A stretch of DNA of 52,973 bases from an uncultured Candidatus Competibacteraceae bacterium. GTDB lineage: Bacteria; Pseudomonadota; Gammaproteobacteria; Competibacterales; Competibacteraceae. Below the pieces are notes generated by a model. It did not search any database. It saw only the letters and a list, made by a program, of their open reading frames with translations, and was not told where the DNA came from. Positions 17,501 through 25,488 of this stretch are shown here, one piece after another. The position numbers were made by a program, and so were the translations under genes. Numbering within the stretch: the stretch's first letter is position 1; every line of letters starts with the position of its first letter. Location: contig CAIRMO010000051.1 of assembly GCA_903879705.1 (NCBI GenBank), forward strand, positions 1 to 52,973, read 5' to 3'.

Positions 17501-20500
17501 TGGAGAATCTCGCGGCTCTGATGGCCCGTTGTGATACGCCGGTCTCCCCGGAATCGTTCTACCAACGACTGGAAGCCAGCGGGATTGCGCTGGGGCCGCG
17601 TTTCCGGCGTCTCGTGGACCTCCGCACCGGTCAGGACGAAGCGCTGGCCCGGTTGTGCGCGCCTGATGACCTGGAACCGAACGGTCTGCCGGTGCATCCG
17701 CTGGTACTGGATGCGCTGTTTCAGACGCTGGGTGCAGCACTGATCGGGACTGATCGCCCGGCGCATCTGCCCGTCGTGCTGGATGGGTTGCAACTGGCGG
17801 TGGCGGCCAATCCTGACGCCGCCGTTTGGTGTCACGCGATCTTGCGTTCGCCCCAGCCGGGCGATGACGGCCTGATCGGCGATCTTGGCCTGCTGGCCGC
17901 CGATGGAACCCGGTTACTCCAGGTTGAGGGTCTAGGCTGTCGGCCCGTGCGATCCGGGGCGGTCATTCGCCGTCATCTCTATACCCCGGTCTGGCGACCG
18001 TGCGACCCTGCCCGCTGGCCGGCGCCGTTAACCCTCGCCAGTGAGGTGGCCCGTACCGTTGATCTGGCCGACTACCTCGACTATTTGCCGCAACTGGATG
18101 CGCTGAGTACGGCCTATGTGGCGCAGGCCTTTATGGCGCTCGGCGCACGTTTTGTACCCGGCCAACCCGTCCAATTATCGGTTCCTGTCGCGCCCCGCTT
18201 TGTCCGGGTATTACCGCGCTTGTGGCGGATGCTGAAAGAGGACGGCCTGATCGACGCCCATCAGCGAACCGTGCGCGTTTCCGATACCGATCCCGAACGG
18301 CTGTTGACCGAAATTCGCGCCCGTTACCCGGCGCAGGCTCCGGAAACCGGAATGCTGGCTCGCTGCGGCGCAGCCCTGGCGGAGGTGTTGACCGGAACCG
18401 CCGAACCCTTGGACCTCCTCTCCCTAATCCGCTCTCCCATGAATGGAGGGGCAGGTACCCGGCGTTTACTGGAACAAGACGATGCCGGGGCGATTTATGC
18501 CGAATCGCGCTATGCCAGCGCCCTGAATCAACTGGCGGTCAAGGCACTCACCCGCGCTTTGCCACCGAACCTGCCCCTGCGGGTGCTGGAAATCGGTGGC
18601 GGCACCGGTGGGACCACGCGCCATTTGTTGCCCATCTTCCCCGCGACTACGGCGGAATACCGGTTTACCGATGTCTCTCCGGCCTTTCTGCTACCTGCGG
18701 AACAGACCTTCGCCGATTACCCGTTTCTGCACACCGCCCTGCTCGACATCGAACGCGACCCCGCCGCGCAGGGCATCGACGCGGGCGGTTATCACCTGGT
18801 CATCGCCGCTCATGTTCTGCACGCGACCCGTGACCTGGCCGAGGCCGTCGCTCATGCCGCTCAGGCCCTGATTCCCGGCGGTTGGCTCCTGTTGATCGAA
18901 GGTCTTCGTCCCTCGCGCTGGCTCGATCTGACCTTCGGCTTGACCGAGGGCTGGCAGCGCGGGGTGGATCGGGAACTCCGGCCCGACGATCCCCTGATCG
19001 ATGCCGATCATTGGCGTCGGCTGTTAGTCGAGCGGGGCTTTGATGAGGTCGCGGTGCTGACGCCCGGTTCAGGCCGGCTGGCCGATCAAGGTGTCATTCT
19101 GGCGCGTAAGAAGGCCACCTTGCCGAAAGCAGCCATGATCTGTCGGGCGGCGCTGGATGCGATCGATCCAGCGGCGGCGGTGCTGCCCATGCTGCAAACC
19201 GAACTGGGCCGGACGGCGCGCCTGCTGGTCGCAACCTGTGGCGCTCAACGCCTGCGGCCCTGGGAAACGCCCAATCCCGTCCAAGCGGCGGTGCTGGGAC
19301 TGGTCAAGGCGGCGGCGCTGGAGCGACCGACGACCCTGGTTCGACGGGTGGACCTCGATCCCCTCGACGAGAACAATGAGGCGACGTTGGCTATTGAAGC
19401 TGAAATTGACGATGGCGAGAGCGAAGTGGCCTGGCGCGACGGTCGGCGTTACGCCTTGCGGTTGACCCGTGCTGAAAGTGATCCGCCGTTACCCGATCGC
19501 TTCCGCTTGGCCCCGACAAACCCCGGCCTTCTTGACTCCTTGTCGCCCCAGCCGTTGCCGGAACGGATGCCGGGACCGGGTGAAGTGGGCATCGCGGTCG
19601 CCGCCGCCGGAGTGAATTTCAAGGACGTGTTGACGGTGTTGGGTACAGTGGATCGGGCATCGGGGATCGGGGATCCATTAGGCGGCGAGTGCGCCGGAAC
19701 CATCGTCGCGGTCGGTGCAGGCGTCACCGGATTCCACCTCGGCGACCGGGTGTTGGCGCTGGCGGGCGGTAGTTTGGCCAGTCACGTCATCGCGCCGGTT
19801 AGTCGCGTTGCCCATCTTCCTGCCGGCCTGACTTTGGAACAGGCCGCTGCGCTGCCGGTGGCTGCCAGCACTGCCTTGTACGCCTTGCGCGAAGGGGGGC
19901 GCTTGCAAACCGGCCAGCGCATCCTGATCCATGCCGCGACGGGTGGCGTCGGCCTGTTCGCTATCAAACTGGCGCGCGCGGCAAAAGCTGAAATATGGGT
20001 GACGGCGGGCGCTCCCTGGAAACGCGCCTGGCTGCGGCGGATGGGTATTCAGCACGTCTTCGATTCCCGCGATCCGGGATTCGCCGCCGAGGTGATGACG
20101 GCCACTGATGGCGAGGGGGTGGATTGGGTGCTGAACAGCCTGAGCGGAGAAATGATCCCCGCCAGCCTGTCGGTTCTTAAACCGGGAGGCCGTTTTATCG
20201 AGATCGGTCGCGCCGGAATCTGGAATGCTGCACAGGTTGCGACCCGGTTCCCGAAGGTCGATTACCGGATTGTCGCTCTCGATACCGCCAGCGAAGCCGA
20301 AGGTGGCCGGCTGCTGCACGCGGTGCTGGAGGCGGTTGCTGCCGGCGAGTTGTCGCCGCCGCCGCTGACCTTGTTGCCGATGAGCCGCGCTGCCGAGGCG
20401 TTCCGGCTGATGCAGCAGGCCCGGCATTTGGGCAAGATCGTTCTCACCCATCGCCCGCCATTCCGCTTCCGGCCGGATCGCGGCTATTTGATCACCGGTG

Positions 20501-21687
20501 GTTTGGGCGGACTGGGGTTGGCCGTTGCGGAATGGGCGGTCAGCCAAGGCGCACGACATCTGGCGCTGGTTTCCCGCCATGTGCCCGATGCGGAAACGGC
20601 TGCTCGGTTGGAAACATTGCGCGAGCGCGGTGCAACTGTGCAATTCATCGCGGCTGATTTGGCAGATGAGGCCCGGATTCACCGAATGCTGGCCGAATTG
20701 CACACCGTACTGCCGCCGCTGGCGGGCATTTTCCACGCCGCCGGGCGGCTCGATGACGCACCGCTGGCGGAACAAACCCCGGAACGTCTCGCCAAAGTCG
20801 CCGGCCCCAAACTGACGGTTGTTACCCCTTTGGCCACCGCGAATACTGATCTCGATGCCTTCGTCCTGTTCAGTTCTGCTGCTGGAGTGCTGGGTTCGCC
20901 CGGTCAGGCCAACCATGCCGCCGCCAGCGCCCGCCTGGACGCCCTGGCGCTCCACTATCAGGCGCAGGGGTGGCCGATGATCGCCATCGATTGGGGGGCC
21001 TGGCGCGACATTGGCGCGGCGGCCCGGCGGCAGGTGGGCGAACGGCTGGCGGAAACCGGCATGGGTGCATTGACCCCGGTGGAAGGGCTGGCGGCGCTGG
21101 CCTGGATTTTGGAACATCGACCAGCGCAGATTGCGGTGCTGCCGATTGACTGGCCCAAATTGCGCGGTCACTTCGGGGCGAATTTACCACCGCTGTTTCG
21201 TGAGTTATCCCTCACTCCCAGCCCCTCTCCCGTGCGGGGAAAGATCCGCCGGTGTCCACTCGCCACTCGCCACCCGCCACTCGCTCTCGATGACCTCGCC
21301 GTCTTATCGCCGGTGCATCGGATTGAACGCCTGGCCGGGTTGATAGAAGCTCAAGCACGGGGTTTGCTCTCCATTGGCGATGCACTACTGCGCCATGACC
21401 GGCCATTGAATGAACTGGGGCTGGATTCCCTGCTGGCGGTAGAACTGCGCAACCGGCTGAGCGTTCTGGCCGGGGCTTCCCTGCCGGCGACGCTGTTGTT
21501 CAATTATCCAACCATCGTAGCGCTGGCCGAACATCTGGCGGCGTTGATGCTGCCTGATTCACCACCTGAACCTGATTTCATCTCCCCTCAAGATCCAGCG
21601 GGCGCAATGGAAGAAGAGATTCTTTCCTTGGATGAAGACGATCTCGACGCCATTCTCCGGGAAATGGAACAGCGGCATTTGCAGTAA
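14533..21687 (+). CDS. Type I polyketide synthase, single reducing module
   Basis: A 2,384-residue complete module. Order and landmarks: ketosynthase (1-425, C175 in TACSTSL, EAHGTGTPIGDP, GHLEAAAG); acyltransferase (about 530-830, S614 in GHSLGE, HAFHS motif favouring malonyl-CoA); dehydratase (about 885-1160, H908 and D1060); C-methyltransferase (about 1330-1480, VLEIGGGTGGTT); enoylreductase (about 1670-1970, HAATGGVG); ketoreductase (1984-2200, GGLGGLG); acyl carrier domain (S2299 in LGLDSLLAVE); acidic C-terminal tail that may be a docking segment. GTG start with GAGGTG 5 nt upstream. It resembles iterative highly reducing synthases that make methyl-branched fatty chains. In the ketoreductase the usual catalytic Tyr and Asn of G-Q-x-N-Y-A-A-A-N are His2128 and Ser2132. 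No thioesterase, phosphopantetheinyl transferase or tailoring gene is adjacent. Confidence 0.93.
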   Translation: MSEGIAIIGMAGRFPGATTIDEFWRIVREGGDAITAFSEAELLAAGVSRTELADPHYVLTAPVLDDIAGFDAPFFGLSAEQAEWLDPQHRLFFECAWEALEMAGHPPERFKGAIGVFAGCSISSYLLFNLLPSLRAGAAPATLLAMIGNEKDYLASHLAYLLGLTGPSIGVQTACSTSLVAVHLACQSLLAGESDLALAGGANVRVPHRVGYRYEEGSILSATGQCRSFDAAADGTVFGSGVGVVVLRRLADAVADGDPIQAVIPGSAVNNDGGRKAGYTAPSVDGQAAVIAEALAVAGVEAASIGYIEAHGTGTPIGDPIEIRALNEVFRGLPQGSIALGSVKAAFGHLEAAAGVVGLMAAALAVKHGLLPPIAHFRQANPLLGLEKTPFMPAATARPWRSGGPRRAGVSSFGIGGTNAHVVVEEGPPGTCPAAQSNHPGAARHPASSKEGHWSVLCLSARDEAALIELRQRYRDVLTDEADFSALCRTAAWGRRHFEQRVAVVAGSTMEARELLAQATPVRIAPHPRLGLLFSGQGCWVAGAGRGLATLPVAGAILARAEALVPGIQAALSDPAGDGTNTGIAQPALFALQWALVAQLQAWGIVPVAVAGHSLGELAAAATAGVLGWEDGLRLAAARGRLMQALPSGGAMAAVFAAANVVQATLGSEAATVNLAAFNAPKTVVLSGDSAALQQVLGRLTAQGIAHQWLKVAHAFHSPRMELIRAELDTVAAAFPQHPPHLNWVSTLTGGMISQPSLDHWSRHARYPVRFTEALQTLHTLGCTAFLEIGPGTTLTALTRIQQDSACIVPTLADADEPRALLNAVAALYVHGLTVDWAALLGSGPRASVPTYPFQRRRYWRDPPLFPNASPRVGEGSLLPGQAFSTPLARRLFVATLYPHAPDWLDEHRVDDRVILPGAVHAALALAAGLNGLSALSIEAPLTIGPDGIELQTILHEEGRVQIYARDRGATAWQRYASAEPGRVAADLGMENLAALMARCDTPVSPESFYQRLEASGIALGPRFRRLVDLRTGQDEALARLCAPDDLEPNGLPVHPLVLDALFQTLGAALIGTDRPAHLPVVLDGLQLAVAANPDAAVWCHAILRSPQPGDDGLIGDLGLLAADGTRLLQVEGLGCRPVRSGAVIRRHLYTPVWRPCDPARWPAPLTLASEVARTVDLADYLDYLPQLDALSTAYVAQAFMALGARFVPGQPVQLSVPVAPRFVRVLPRLWRMLKEDGLIDAHQRTVRVSDTDPERLLTEIRARYPAQAPETGMLARCGAALAEVLTGTAEPLDLLSLIRSPMNGGAGTRRLLEQDDAGAIYAESRYASALNQLAVKALTRALPPNLPLRVLEIGGGTGGTTRHLLPIFPATTAEYRFTDVSPAFLLPAEQTFADYPFLHTALLDIERDPAAQGIDAGGYHLVIAAHVLHATRDLAEAVAHAAQALIPGGWLLLIEGLRPSRWLDLTFGLTEGWQRGVDRELRPDDPLIDADHWRRLLVERGFDEVAVLTPGSGRLADQGVILARKKATLPKAAMICRAALDAIDPAAAVLPMLQTELGRTARLLVATCGAQRLRPWETPNPVQAAVLGLVKAAALERPTTLVRRVDLDPLDENNEATLAIEAEIDDGESEVAWRDGRRYALRLTRAESDPPLPDRFRLAPTNPGLLDSLSPQPLPERMPGPGEVGIAVAAAGVNFKDVLTVLGTVDRASGIGDPLGGECAGTIVAVGAGVTGFHLGDRVLALAGGSLASHVIAPVSRVAHLPAGLTLEQAAALPVAASTALYALREGGRLQTGQRILIHAATGGVGLFAIKLARAAKAEIWVTAGAPWKRAWLRRMGIQHVFDSRDPGFAAEVMTATDGEGVDWVLNSLSGEMIPASLSVLKPGGRFIEIGRAGIWNAAQVATRFPKVDYRIVALDTASEAEGGRLLHAVLEAVAAGELSPPPLTLLPMSRAAEAFRLMQQARHLGKIVLTHRPPFRFRPDRGYLITGGLGGLGLAVAEWAVSQGARHLALVSRHVPDAETAARLETLRERGATVQFIAADLADEARIHRMLAELHTVLPPLAGIFHAAGRLDDAPLAEQTPERLAKVAGPKLTVVTPLATANTDLDAFVLFSSAAGVLGSPGQANHAAASARLDALALHYQAQGWPMIAIDWGAWRDIGAAARRQVGERLAETGMGALTPVEGLAALAWILEHRPAQIAVLPIDWPKLRGHFGANLPPLFRELSLTPSPSPVRGKIRRCPLATRHPPLALDDLAVLSPVHRIERLAGLIEAQARGLLSIGDALLRHDRPLNELGLDSLLAVELRNRLSVLAGASLPATLLFNYPTIVALAEHLAALMLPDSPPEPDFISPQDPAGAMEEEILSLDEDDLDAILREMEQRHLQ
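15841..15889. repeat. Repeat family D embedded in frame in the PKS KS-AT linker
   Basis: 49 bp beginning TCGAACCACCCCGGCGCT and ending ATCCAAGGAGGGG. The same unit occurs outside genes at 50624-50672. Here it is read as amino acids of the KS-AT linker (about residues 437-453, SNHPGAARHPASSKEG), between conserved domains. Confidence 0.75.
17121..17164. repeat. CTCTCCC/GGGAGAG palindrome embedded in the PKS AT-DH linker
   Basis: Contains CTCTCCCCGCGTGGGAGAG, an inverted repeat of the type found in intergenic repeats of many proteobacteria. It encodes part of the linker LFPNASPRVGEGSLLPG (about residues 868-884). Confidence 0.6.
18414..18453. repeat. Degenerate CTCTCCC palindrome embedded in the PKS linker before the methyltransferase
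   Basis: Reads CTCCTCTCCCTAATCCGCTC then CCATGAATGGAGGGG, a decayed member of the same palindrome class as 17121-17164. It encodes SLIRSPMNGGAG (about residues 1297-1308). Confidence 0.5.
21207..21287. repeat. Palindrome plus short tandem unit embedded in the PKS KR-ACP linker
   Basis: CCTCACTCCCAGCCCCTCTC with CGTGCGGGGA, then three or four imperfect CCACTCGCCA units. The translated stretch (LTPSPSPVRG, then RCPLATRHPP) is unlike the flanking ketoreductase and carrier domains and looks like inserted intergenic sequence. Confidence 0.6.
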
Positions 21688-21863
21688 GGGTATGCCGAGT
21701 CAAAAAGTGCGTTTTTCACCCGACCTGAGAGCAGAACGCCGTCGGATGGCTTTGCTGGTTTACTTCCTGGTATCCGCTTGAGTAGCGACAAGGTTCGGTT
21801 TCATCTGCCCAACCTGGCGGATCGCGGCTAAGATAGGGGCATCCTGAACCGGTTGTAGAGGCA

Positions 21864-21941
21864 GCACGGGCATCCTGCCCGTGTTTAGCCCACGGGCAAA
21901 ATGCCCGTGCTGCGATAAATTCCACAACTTGAATCGGATTC
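21864..21941. repeat. Interspersed palindromic repeat, family A (copy 2)
   Basis: Matches 1-70 at 67 of 70 positions over 21872-21941, including the non-palindromic tail. The remainder of the 296-bp gap between the PKS and fdxA holds no gene that I can support. Confidence 0.8.
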
Positions 21942-21983
21942 TTATAGCGCCTTCCTGTTGTCCGACCTTGCGGGGAATTGCCC

Positions 21984-22307
21984 ATGACCTTTGTCGTTAC
22001 CGAGAACTGCATCAAATGCAAATATACCGATTGCGTGGAAGTCTGCCCGGTAGATTGCTTCCACGAAGGACCAAATTATCTGGTCATCGATCCCGACGAA
22101 TGTATTGATTGCACCTTGTGCGAGCCGGAATGCCCGGTGCAGGCCATTTTCGCCGAGGATGATCTGCCCGCCGACCAGCAGCACTTTCTCGCCCTCAATG
22201 CCGAGTTAGCCAAGGAATGGCCGGTGATTACCGCCAAAAAGGATGCGCCGCCCGACGCCGATGACTGGAACAACAAGCCGGGCAAGCTGCAATACCTGGA
22301 ACGCTGA
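21984..22307 (+). CDS. fdxA: Seven-iron ferredoxin (FdxA, 3Fe-4S/4Fe-4S)
   Basis: A 107-residue electron carrier of the Azotobacter ferredoxin-I type. Cysteines are C9, C12, C17, C21, C25, C40, C43, C46 and C50. By family knowledge C9, C17 and C50 hold the 3Fe-4S cluster and C21, C40, C43 and C46 the 4Fe-4S cluster. The signature [19 protein letters not shown] and a long C-terminal extension confirm the class. The ATG at 21984 has GGGGA 8 nt upstream. Its redox partner is not evident in the window. Confidence 0.93.
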   Translation: MTFVVTENCIKCKYTDCVEVCPVDCFHEGPNYLVIDPDECIDCTLCEPECPVQAIFAEDDLPADQQHFLALNAELAKEWPVITAKKDAPPDADDWNNKPGKLQYLER

Positions 22308-22400
22308 CGCCGGGATTCAGCCCACCCCGGTTGAAAAGACCCGTCCACGCCCCCAGTCTCGTGTTATTGCCCCATTCGGCTTCTGTGGATATCCAAACTA

Positions 22401-23264
22401 ATGAGCGAATCACCCTGCATTTTTGAAGTTACCCAACACAATTTCGCCACCGTGGTGGTGGAAAATTCCCAGCGGGTCCCGGTGCTGGTGGATTTCTGGG
22501 CTGACTGGTGCCAGCCCTGCAAGACCCTCACCCCGCTGTTGACCAAACTGGCCCAGGAATACCGGGGCGGATTCATCCTCGCCAAGGTCAATGCTGACAC
22601 CGAACGGGCGCTGGCCGGCCATTTTCAGGTGCGCAGCCTGCCGACGGTGATGGCGATCTGGCAGGGGCAAATCGTGGAGCAACTGGTGGGATTACAGCCG
22701 GAATCGGCCTACCGCCAGATCATTGACCAGTTCCACGCTGCGCCGGAGGAATCGCTTCAGGAGCAAATCGAGTTGCTTTGGGAGCGCGGCCATCGCCAGG
22801 AAGCCGTCGAACTGCTGCGCAAGGCGCTGAATCAGGAACCCGCCAGTAGCGAATTGAAGATCGCGCTGGCGGAGAAGTTGCTGCAAATGGATCAGGGCGA
22901 CGAAGTGCGAAGCCTGTTGCAAAGCCTGCCGGACGCGGAGCGCAACCGGCAGCCGGCCAGCGGACTGTTGGCACGGCTGCAATTCGCTGATCGGGCGCAA
23001 GGTGCACCCGATCGGGCCGCGCTGGAAGCACAAATCCAGGGCGATCCCGCCGCTTGCGCCGCCCGCCGGCAACTGGCCGCCCGGCTGGTCTTAGCGGGTG
23101 ACTACGAAGCTGCGCTGGAGCAGTTCATGGCTATCCTGCGACGCGATCCCCAATTCGAGGACGAGGCCGGACGCAAGGGCCTGATCGCTATGTTCGAGAT
23201 GCTCGGCAATGACCACCCGCTGACCATGACCTACCGGCGGCGGCTGTTCTCGCTGCTGCATTGA
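22401..23264 (+). CDS. cnoX: Thioredoxin-TPR co-chaperone (CnoX/YbbN family)
   Basis: 287 residues: an N-terminal thioredoxin fold with active site W-C37-Q-P-C40, then a TPR-like helical domain (about 115-287, EQFMAILRRDP). This is the arrangement of CnoX (YbbN), a holdase that protects clients from hypochlorous-acid damage and passes them to GroEL and DnaK. E. coli CnoX lacks the first active-site cysteine; this one has both, so it may also exchange disulfides, as reported for some relatives. It is followed after 18 bp by ftsY. The ribosome site is weak. Confidence 0.85.
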   Translation: MSESPCIFEVTQHNFATVVVENSQRVPVLVDFWADWCQPCKTLTPLLTKLAQEYRGGFILAKVNADTERALAGHFQVRSLPTVMAIWQGQIVEQLVGLQPESAYRQIIDQFHAAPEESLQEQIELLWERGHRQEAVELLRKALNQEPASSELKIALAEKLLQMDQGDEVRSLLQSLPDAERNRQPASGLLARLQFADRAQGAPDRAALEAQIQGDPAACAARRQLAARLVLAGDYEAALEQFMAILRRDPQFEDEAGRKGLIAMFEMLGNDHPLTMTYRRRLFSLLH

Positions 23265-23282
23265 CCTTACTGATCCCTCGCC

Positions 23283-24344
23283 ATGACCGATCTCCCATCC
23301 GCTGTCGCCCCGCCTGAACCCAGGAAACCCAGCCTGTTTGAGGTGCTGAACCGGCCAATTCATTTCCCGTTTGGCAAGGATCGCGCCCCCGCTACAGCGC
23401 CGGAATCCCCATCGATTGAACCTACATCCTTCGCCCGCTTGCGGGACCGGCTGCGCCGCACCCGGCACCATCTGGTTTCGGGACTGGCGGGACTGTTTGC
23501 CGGACGGAAACTCGATGATGAGGCGCTGGAAGAGCTGGAAAACCGTCTGTTGCTGGCTGATGTCGGGGTGGACGTCACCACCCGGATCATCCGGCGCTTG
23601 ACCGAGCGGGTTTCGCGCCAGGCGTTGCCCGATGCGTCGGCCCTGCTTGAGGCGTTGCGTGAGGAACTGCTGGCGATTCTCGCCCCTTGCCAGCAACCGT
23701 GGCAGCCCTCCGACTCCCGGCCCTACGTCATTCTTACAGTGGGCGTCAATGGGGCGGGCAAAACCACCACCATCGGTAAACTGGCCCAGCGGCTGCAAAA
23801 CGAAGGCCATTCAGTGTTGCTGGCCGCCGGCGACACTTTCCGCGCTGCCGCCATTGAGCAATTGCAGGTGTGGGGCGAGCGCAACCGGATCGCGGTCATC
23901 GCCCAGCGCCACGGCGCGGATTCCGCCTCGGTGATTTACGACGCGATTCAGGCCGGCCAGGCGCGGGGAATCGATGTCGTGATTGCCGACACCGCTGGCC
24001 GGCTGCACACCCAAGCCAACCTGATGGCGGAACTGAAGAAAATCAAACGGGTGATGGGCAAGGTTGATCCCACCGCCCCGCAGGAGGTATTGCTGGTGCT
24101 GGATGCCAGCACCGGTCAGAACGCCCTGAATCAGGCGGTGCAGTTCCATGAGGCCGTAGGGGTGACGGGCCTGATCCTGACCAAGCTCGACGGCACCGCC
24201 AAGGGCGGCATCGTGTTTGCCATCGCCCGCCGGCTGGGTCTGCCGATCCGCTTCATTGGCGTTGGCGAAAGCATTGAGGACTTGCGCGAGTTCGACGCCG
24301 CTGAGTTCGTGGCCGCCTTGCTGGAAGAGGAAAAAACCGATTAA
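23283..24344 (+). CDS. ftsY: Signal recognition particle receptor FtsY
   Basis: 353 residues. After a variable N-terminal region come the four-helix N domain (about 60-145) and the SRP-type GTPase G domain with [15 protein letters not shown] (about 154-168), the DTAGR loop (about 236) and [10 protein letters not shown] (about 300). It docks the SRP-ribosome complex at the inner membrane for co-translational insertion. In E. coli the order is ftsY-ftsE-ftsX-rpoH; here rpoH follows directly and the cell-division transporter genes ftsEX are missing from the locus. Confidence 0.95.
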   Translation: MTDLPSAVAPPEPRKPSLFEVLNRPIHFPFGKDRAPATAPESPSIEPTSFARLRDRLRRTRHHLVSGLAGLFAGRKLDDEALEELENRLLLADVGVDVTTRIIRRLTERVSRQALPDASALLEALREELLAILAPCQQPWQPSDSRPYVILTVGVNGAGKTTTIGKLAQRLQNEGHSVLLAAGDTFRAAAIEQLQVWGERNRIAVIAQRHGADSASVIYDAIQAGQARGIDVVIADTAGRLHTQANLMAELKKIKRVMGKVDPTAPQEVLLVLDASTGQNALNQAVQFHEAVGVTGLILTKLDGTAKGGIVFAIARRLGLPIRFIGVGESIEDLREFDAAEFVAALLEEEKTD

Positions 24345-24390
24345 TCGGGAACGAATTCAGTCGAAGGTTCGGCGGGCACTCATAACCGGT

Positions 24391-24417
24391 TTGGCACTCT
24401 TGCCGTGTGAGTGCTAA
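24391..24417. promoter_or_regulatory. CIRCE operator overlapping the rpoH promoter
   Basis: TTGGCACTC-N9-GAGTGCTAA matches the HrcA operator consensus TTAGCACTC-N9-GAGTGCTAA at 17 of 18 arm positions with the exact 9-nt spacer. The element overlaps a sigma-70-like promoter: TTGGCA (24391-24396), 18 bp, TAAAAT (24415-24420). An HrcA repressor bound here would cover both promoter hexamers of rpoH, whose ATG is at 24464. Confidence 0.88.
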
Positions 24418-24463
24418 AATTGGGCCATCCCAGTAATGAGTAAACGGAAGGAGTGAATTAACG

Positions 24464-25336
24464 ATGACCACAACTGCGCTGGTTCCCCGCATTGACCATC
24501 TACCGATTACGGCCGATAGCCTGGAAAGCTACATTCAGGCTGTCGGTCGGGCGCCGATGCTGAGCGTCGAGGAAGAGCAGGAGCTGGCTCAACGGCTGCA
24601 ACTGCGCCACGATCTGCAAGCCGCGCAACGGCTGGTTATGGCCCACCTGCGCTTCGTAGTGCATATCGCCCGGGGCTACATCGGCTATGGCTTGCCGCTG
24701 GCTGACCTGATTCAGGAAGGCAATGTCGGCCTGATGAAAGCTGTCAAGCGATTCGATCCAGCCTACGGGGTGCGGCTGGTATCGTTTGCGGTCCACTGGA
24801 TCCGTGCCGAAATTCACGAATTCATTCTTCACAACTGGCGGATCGTCAAGGTGGCCACCACCAAAGCCCAGCGCAAACTGTTCTTCAAGCTGCGCAGCTC
24901 CAAAAAGCGGTTGGGCTGGCTGAATCACGATGAAGTGAACACCATCGCCCGCGAGTTGGGGGTCAGCGCCGCCAATGTTATGGAAATGGAAGCGCGGCTC
25001 AGCGGCCACGACCTGCCATTCGACCCTGCCGACAACGACAGTGACGACGAGCATGAAGCCTTTACGCCCGCGGCCTATCTGCGCGACGAGCAGGCCAACC
25101 CGGCCGAGGCCTTGGAGCGGGACGATTGGGAAGAGCAGAGCACCCGCCGGTTGAGCGCGGCGCTGGAGCTGCTGGATCCCCGCAGCCGGGACATCGTGCA
25201 GCGTCGCTGGCTGAATGACGACAAGCCGACCCTGCACCAACTCGCTGCTGAATATCGGATTTCCGCCGAGCGCATCCGGCAACTGGAAGCCAACGCCATG
25301 AAAAAGCTGCGGACCGCATTGCCCGCGCTGGCCTGA
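24464..25336 (+). CDS. rpoH: RNA polymerase heat-shock sigma factor (sigma-32)
   Basis: 290 residues with sigma regions 1.2 ([12 protein letters not shown]), 2 ([19 protein letters not shown] and [15 protein letters not shown]), the RpoH box QRKLFFKLR near residue 135, and region 4 ([18 protein letters not shown]). It directs RNA polymerase to heat-shock promoters. AAGGAG lies 10 nt before the ATG. Uniquely for this neighbourhood, a CIRCE operator overlaps the promoter, so transcription is probably under HrcA control. It is the last gene of the ftsY stretch; a hairpin with T-run follows at 25439-25466. Confidence 0.95.
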   Translation: MTTTALVPRIDHLPITADSLESYIQAVGRAPMLSVEEEQELAQRLQLRHDLQAAQRLVMAHLRFVVHIARGYIGYGLPLADLIQEGNVGLMKAVKRFDPAYGVRLVSFAVHWIRAEIHEFILHNWRIVKVATTKAQRKLFFKLRSSKKRLGWLNHDEVNTIARELGVSAANVMEMEARLSGHDLPFDPADNDSDDEHEAFTPAAYLRDEQANPAEALERDDWEEQSTRRLSAALELLDPRSRDIVQRRWLNDDKPTLHQLAAEYRISAERIRQLEANAMKKLRTALPALA

Positions 25337-25384
25337 ATCGGTGCGCATCACAGGACTTTCGCTTTGATCTCAAAACCGGACGTA

Positions 25385-25432
25385 GCACGGGCTTCCCGCC
25401 TGTGTTGAAACGGGCACGATGCCCGTTCCACA
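25385..25432. repeat. Interspersed palindromic repeat, family A (short copy)
   Basis: GCACGGGCTTCCCGCCTGTG followed by AACGGGCACGATGCCCGTT. The second half is a perfect ACGGGCA/TGCCCGT palindrome like those at 1-70 and 21864-21941. It lies between rpoH and murB. Confidence 0.65.
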
Positions 25433-25438
25433 GCAAGC

Positions 25439-25466
25439 GAAACCCGCCCGCGTGGCGAGGTTTTTT
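25439..25466 (+). terminator. Rho-independent terminator after rpoH
   Basis: Stem AACCCGCC/GGCG-A-GGTT (one bulged A) with a 5-nt loop, followed by T6. It ends at the alternative murB start at 25468, which makes the later ATG at 25489 the more likely one. Confidence 0.6.
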
Positions 25467-25488
25467 CATGGTTGGGAATAAACCGCCG

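Noticed and set aside
19678-21171. Long open frame of 497 codons antisense to the PKS gene
   Set aside because: It is a shadow of a GC-rich coding region. Its translation has no recognisable domain and the plus strand encodes clear ER and KR domains. The same reasoning removes the long antisense frames at 47923-49260 and 49342-50310 inside the P-type ATPase gene.
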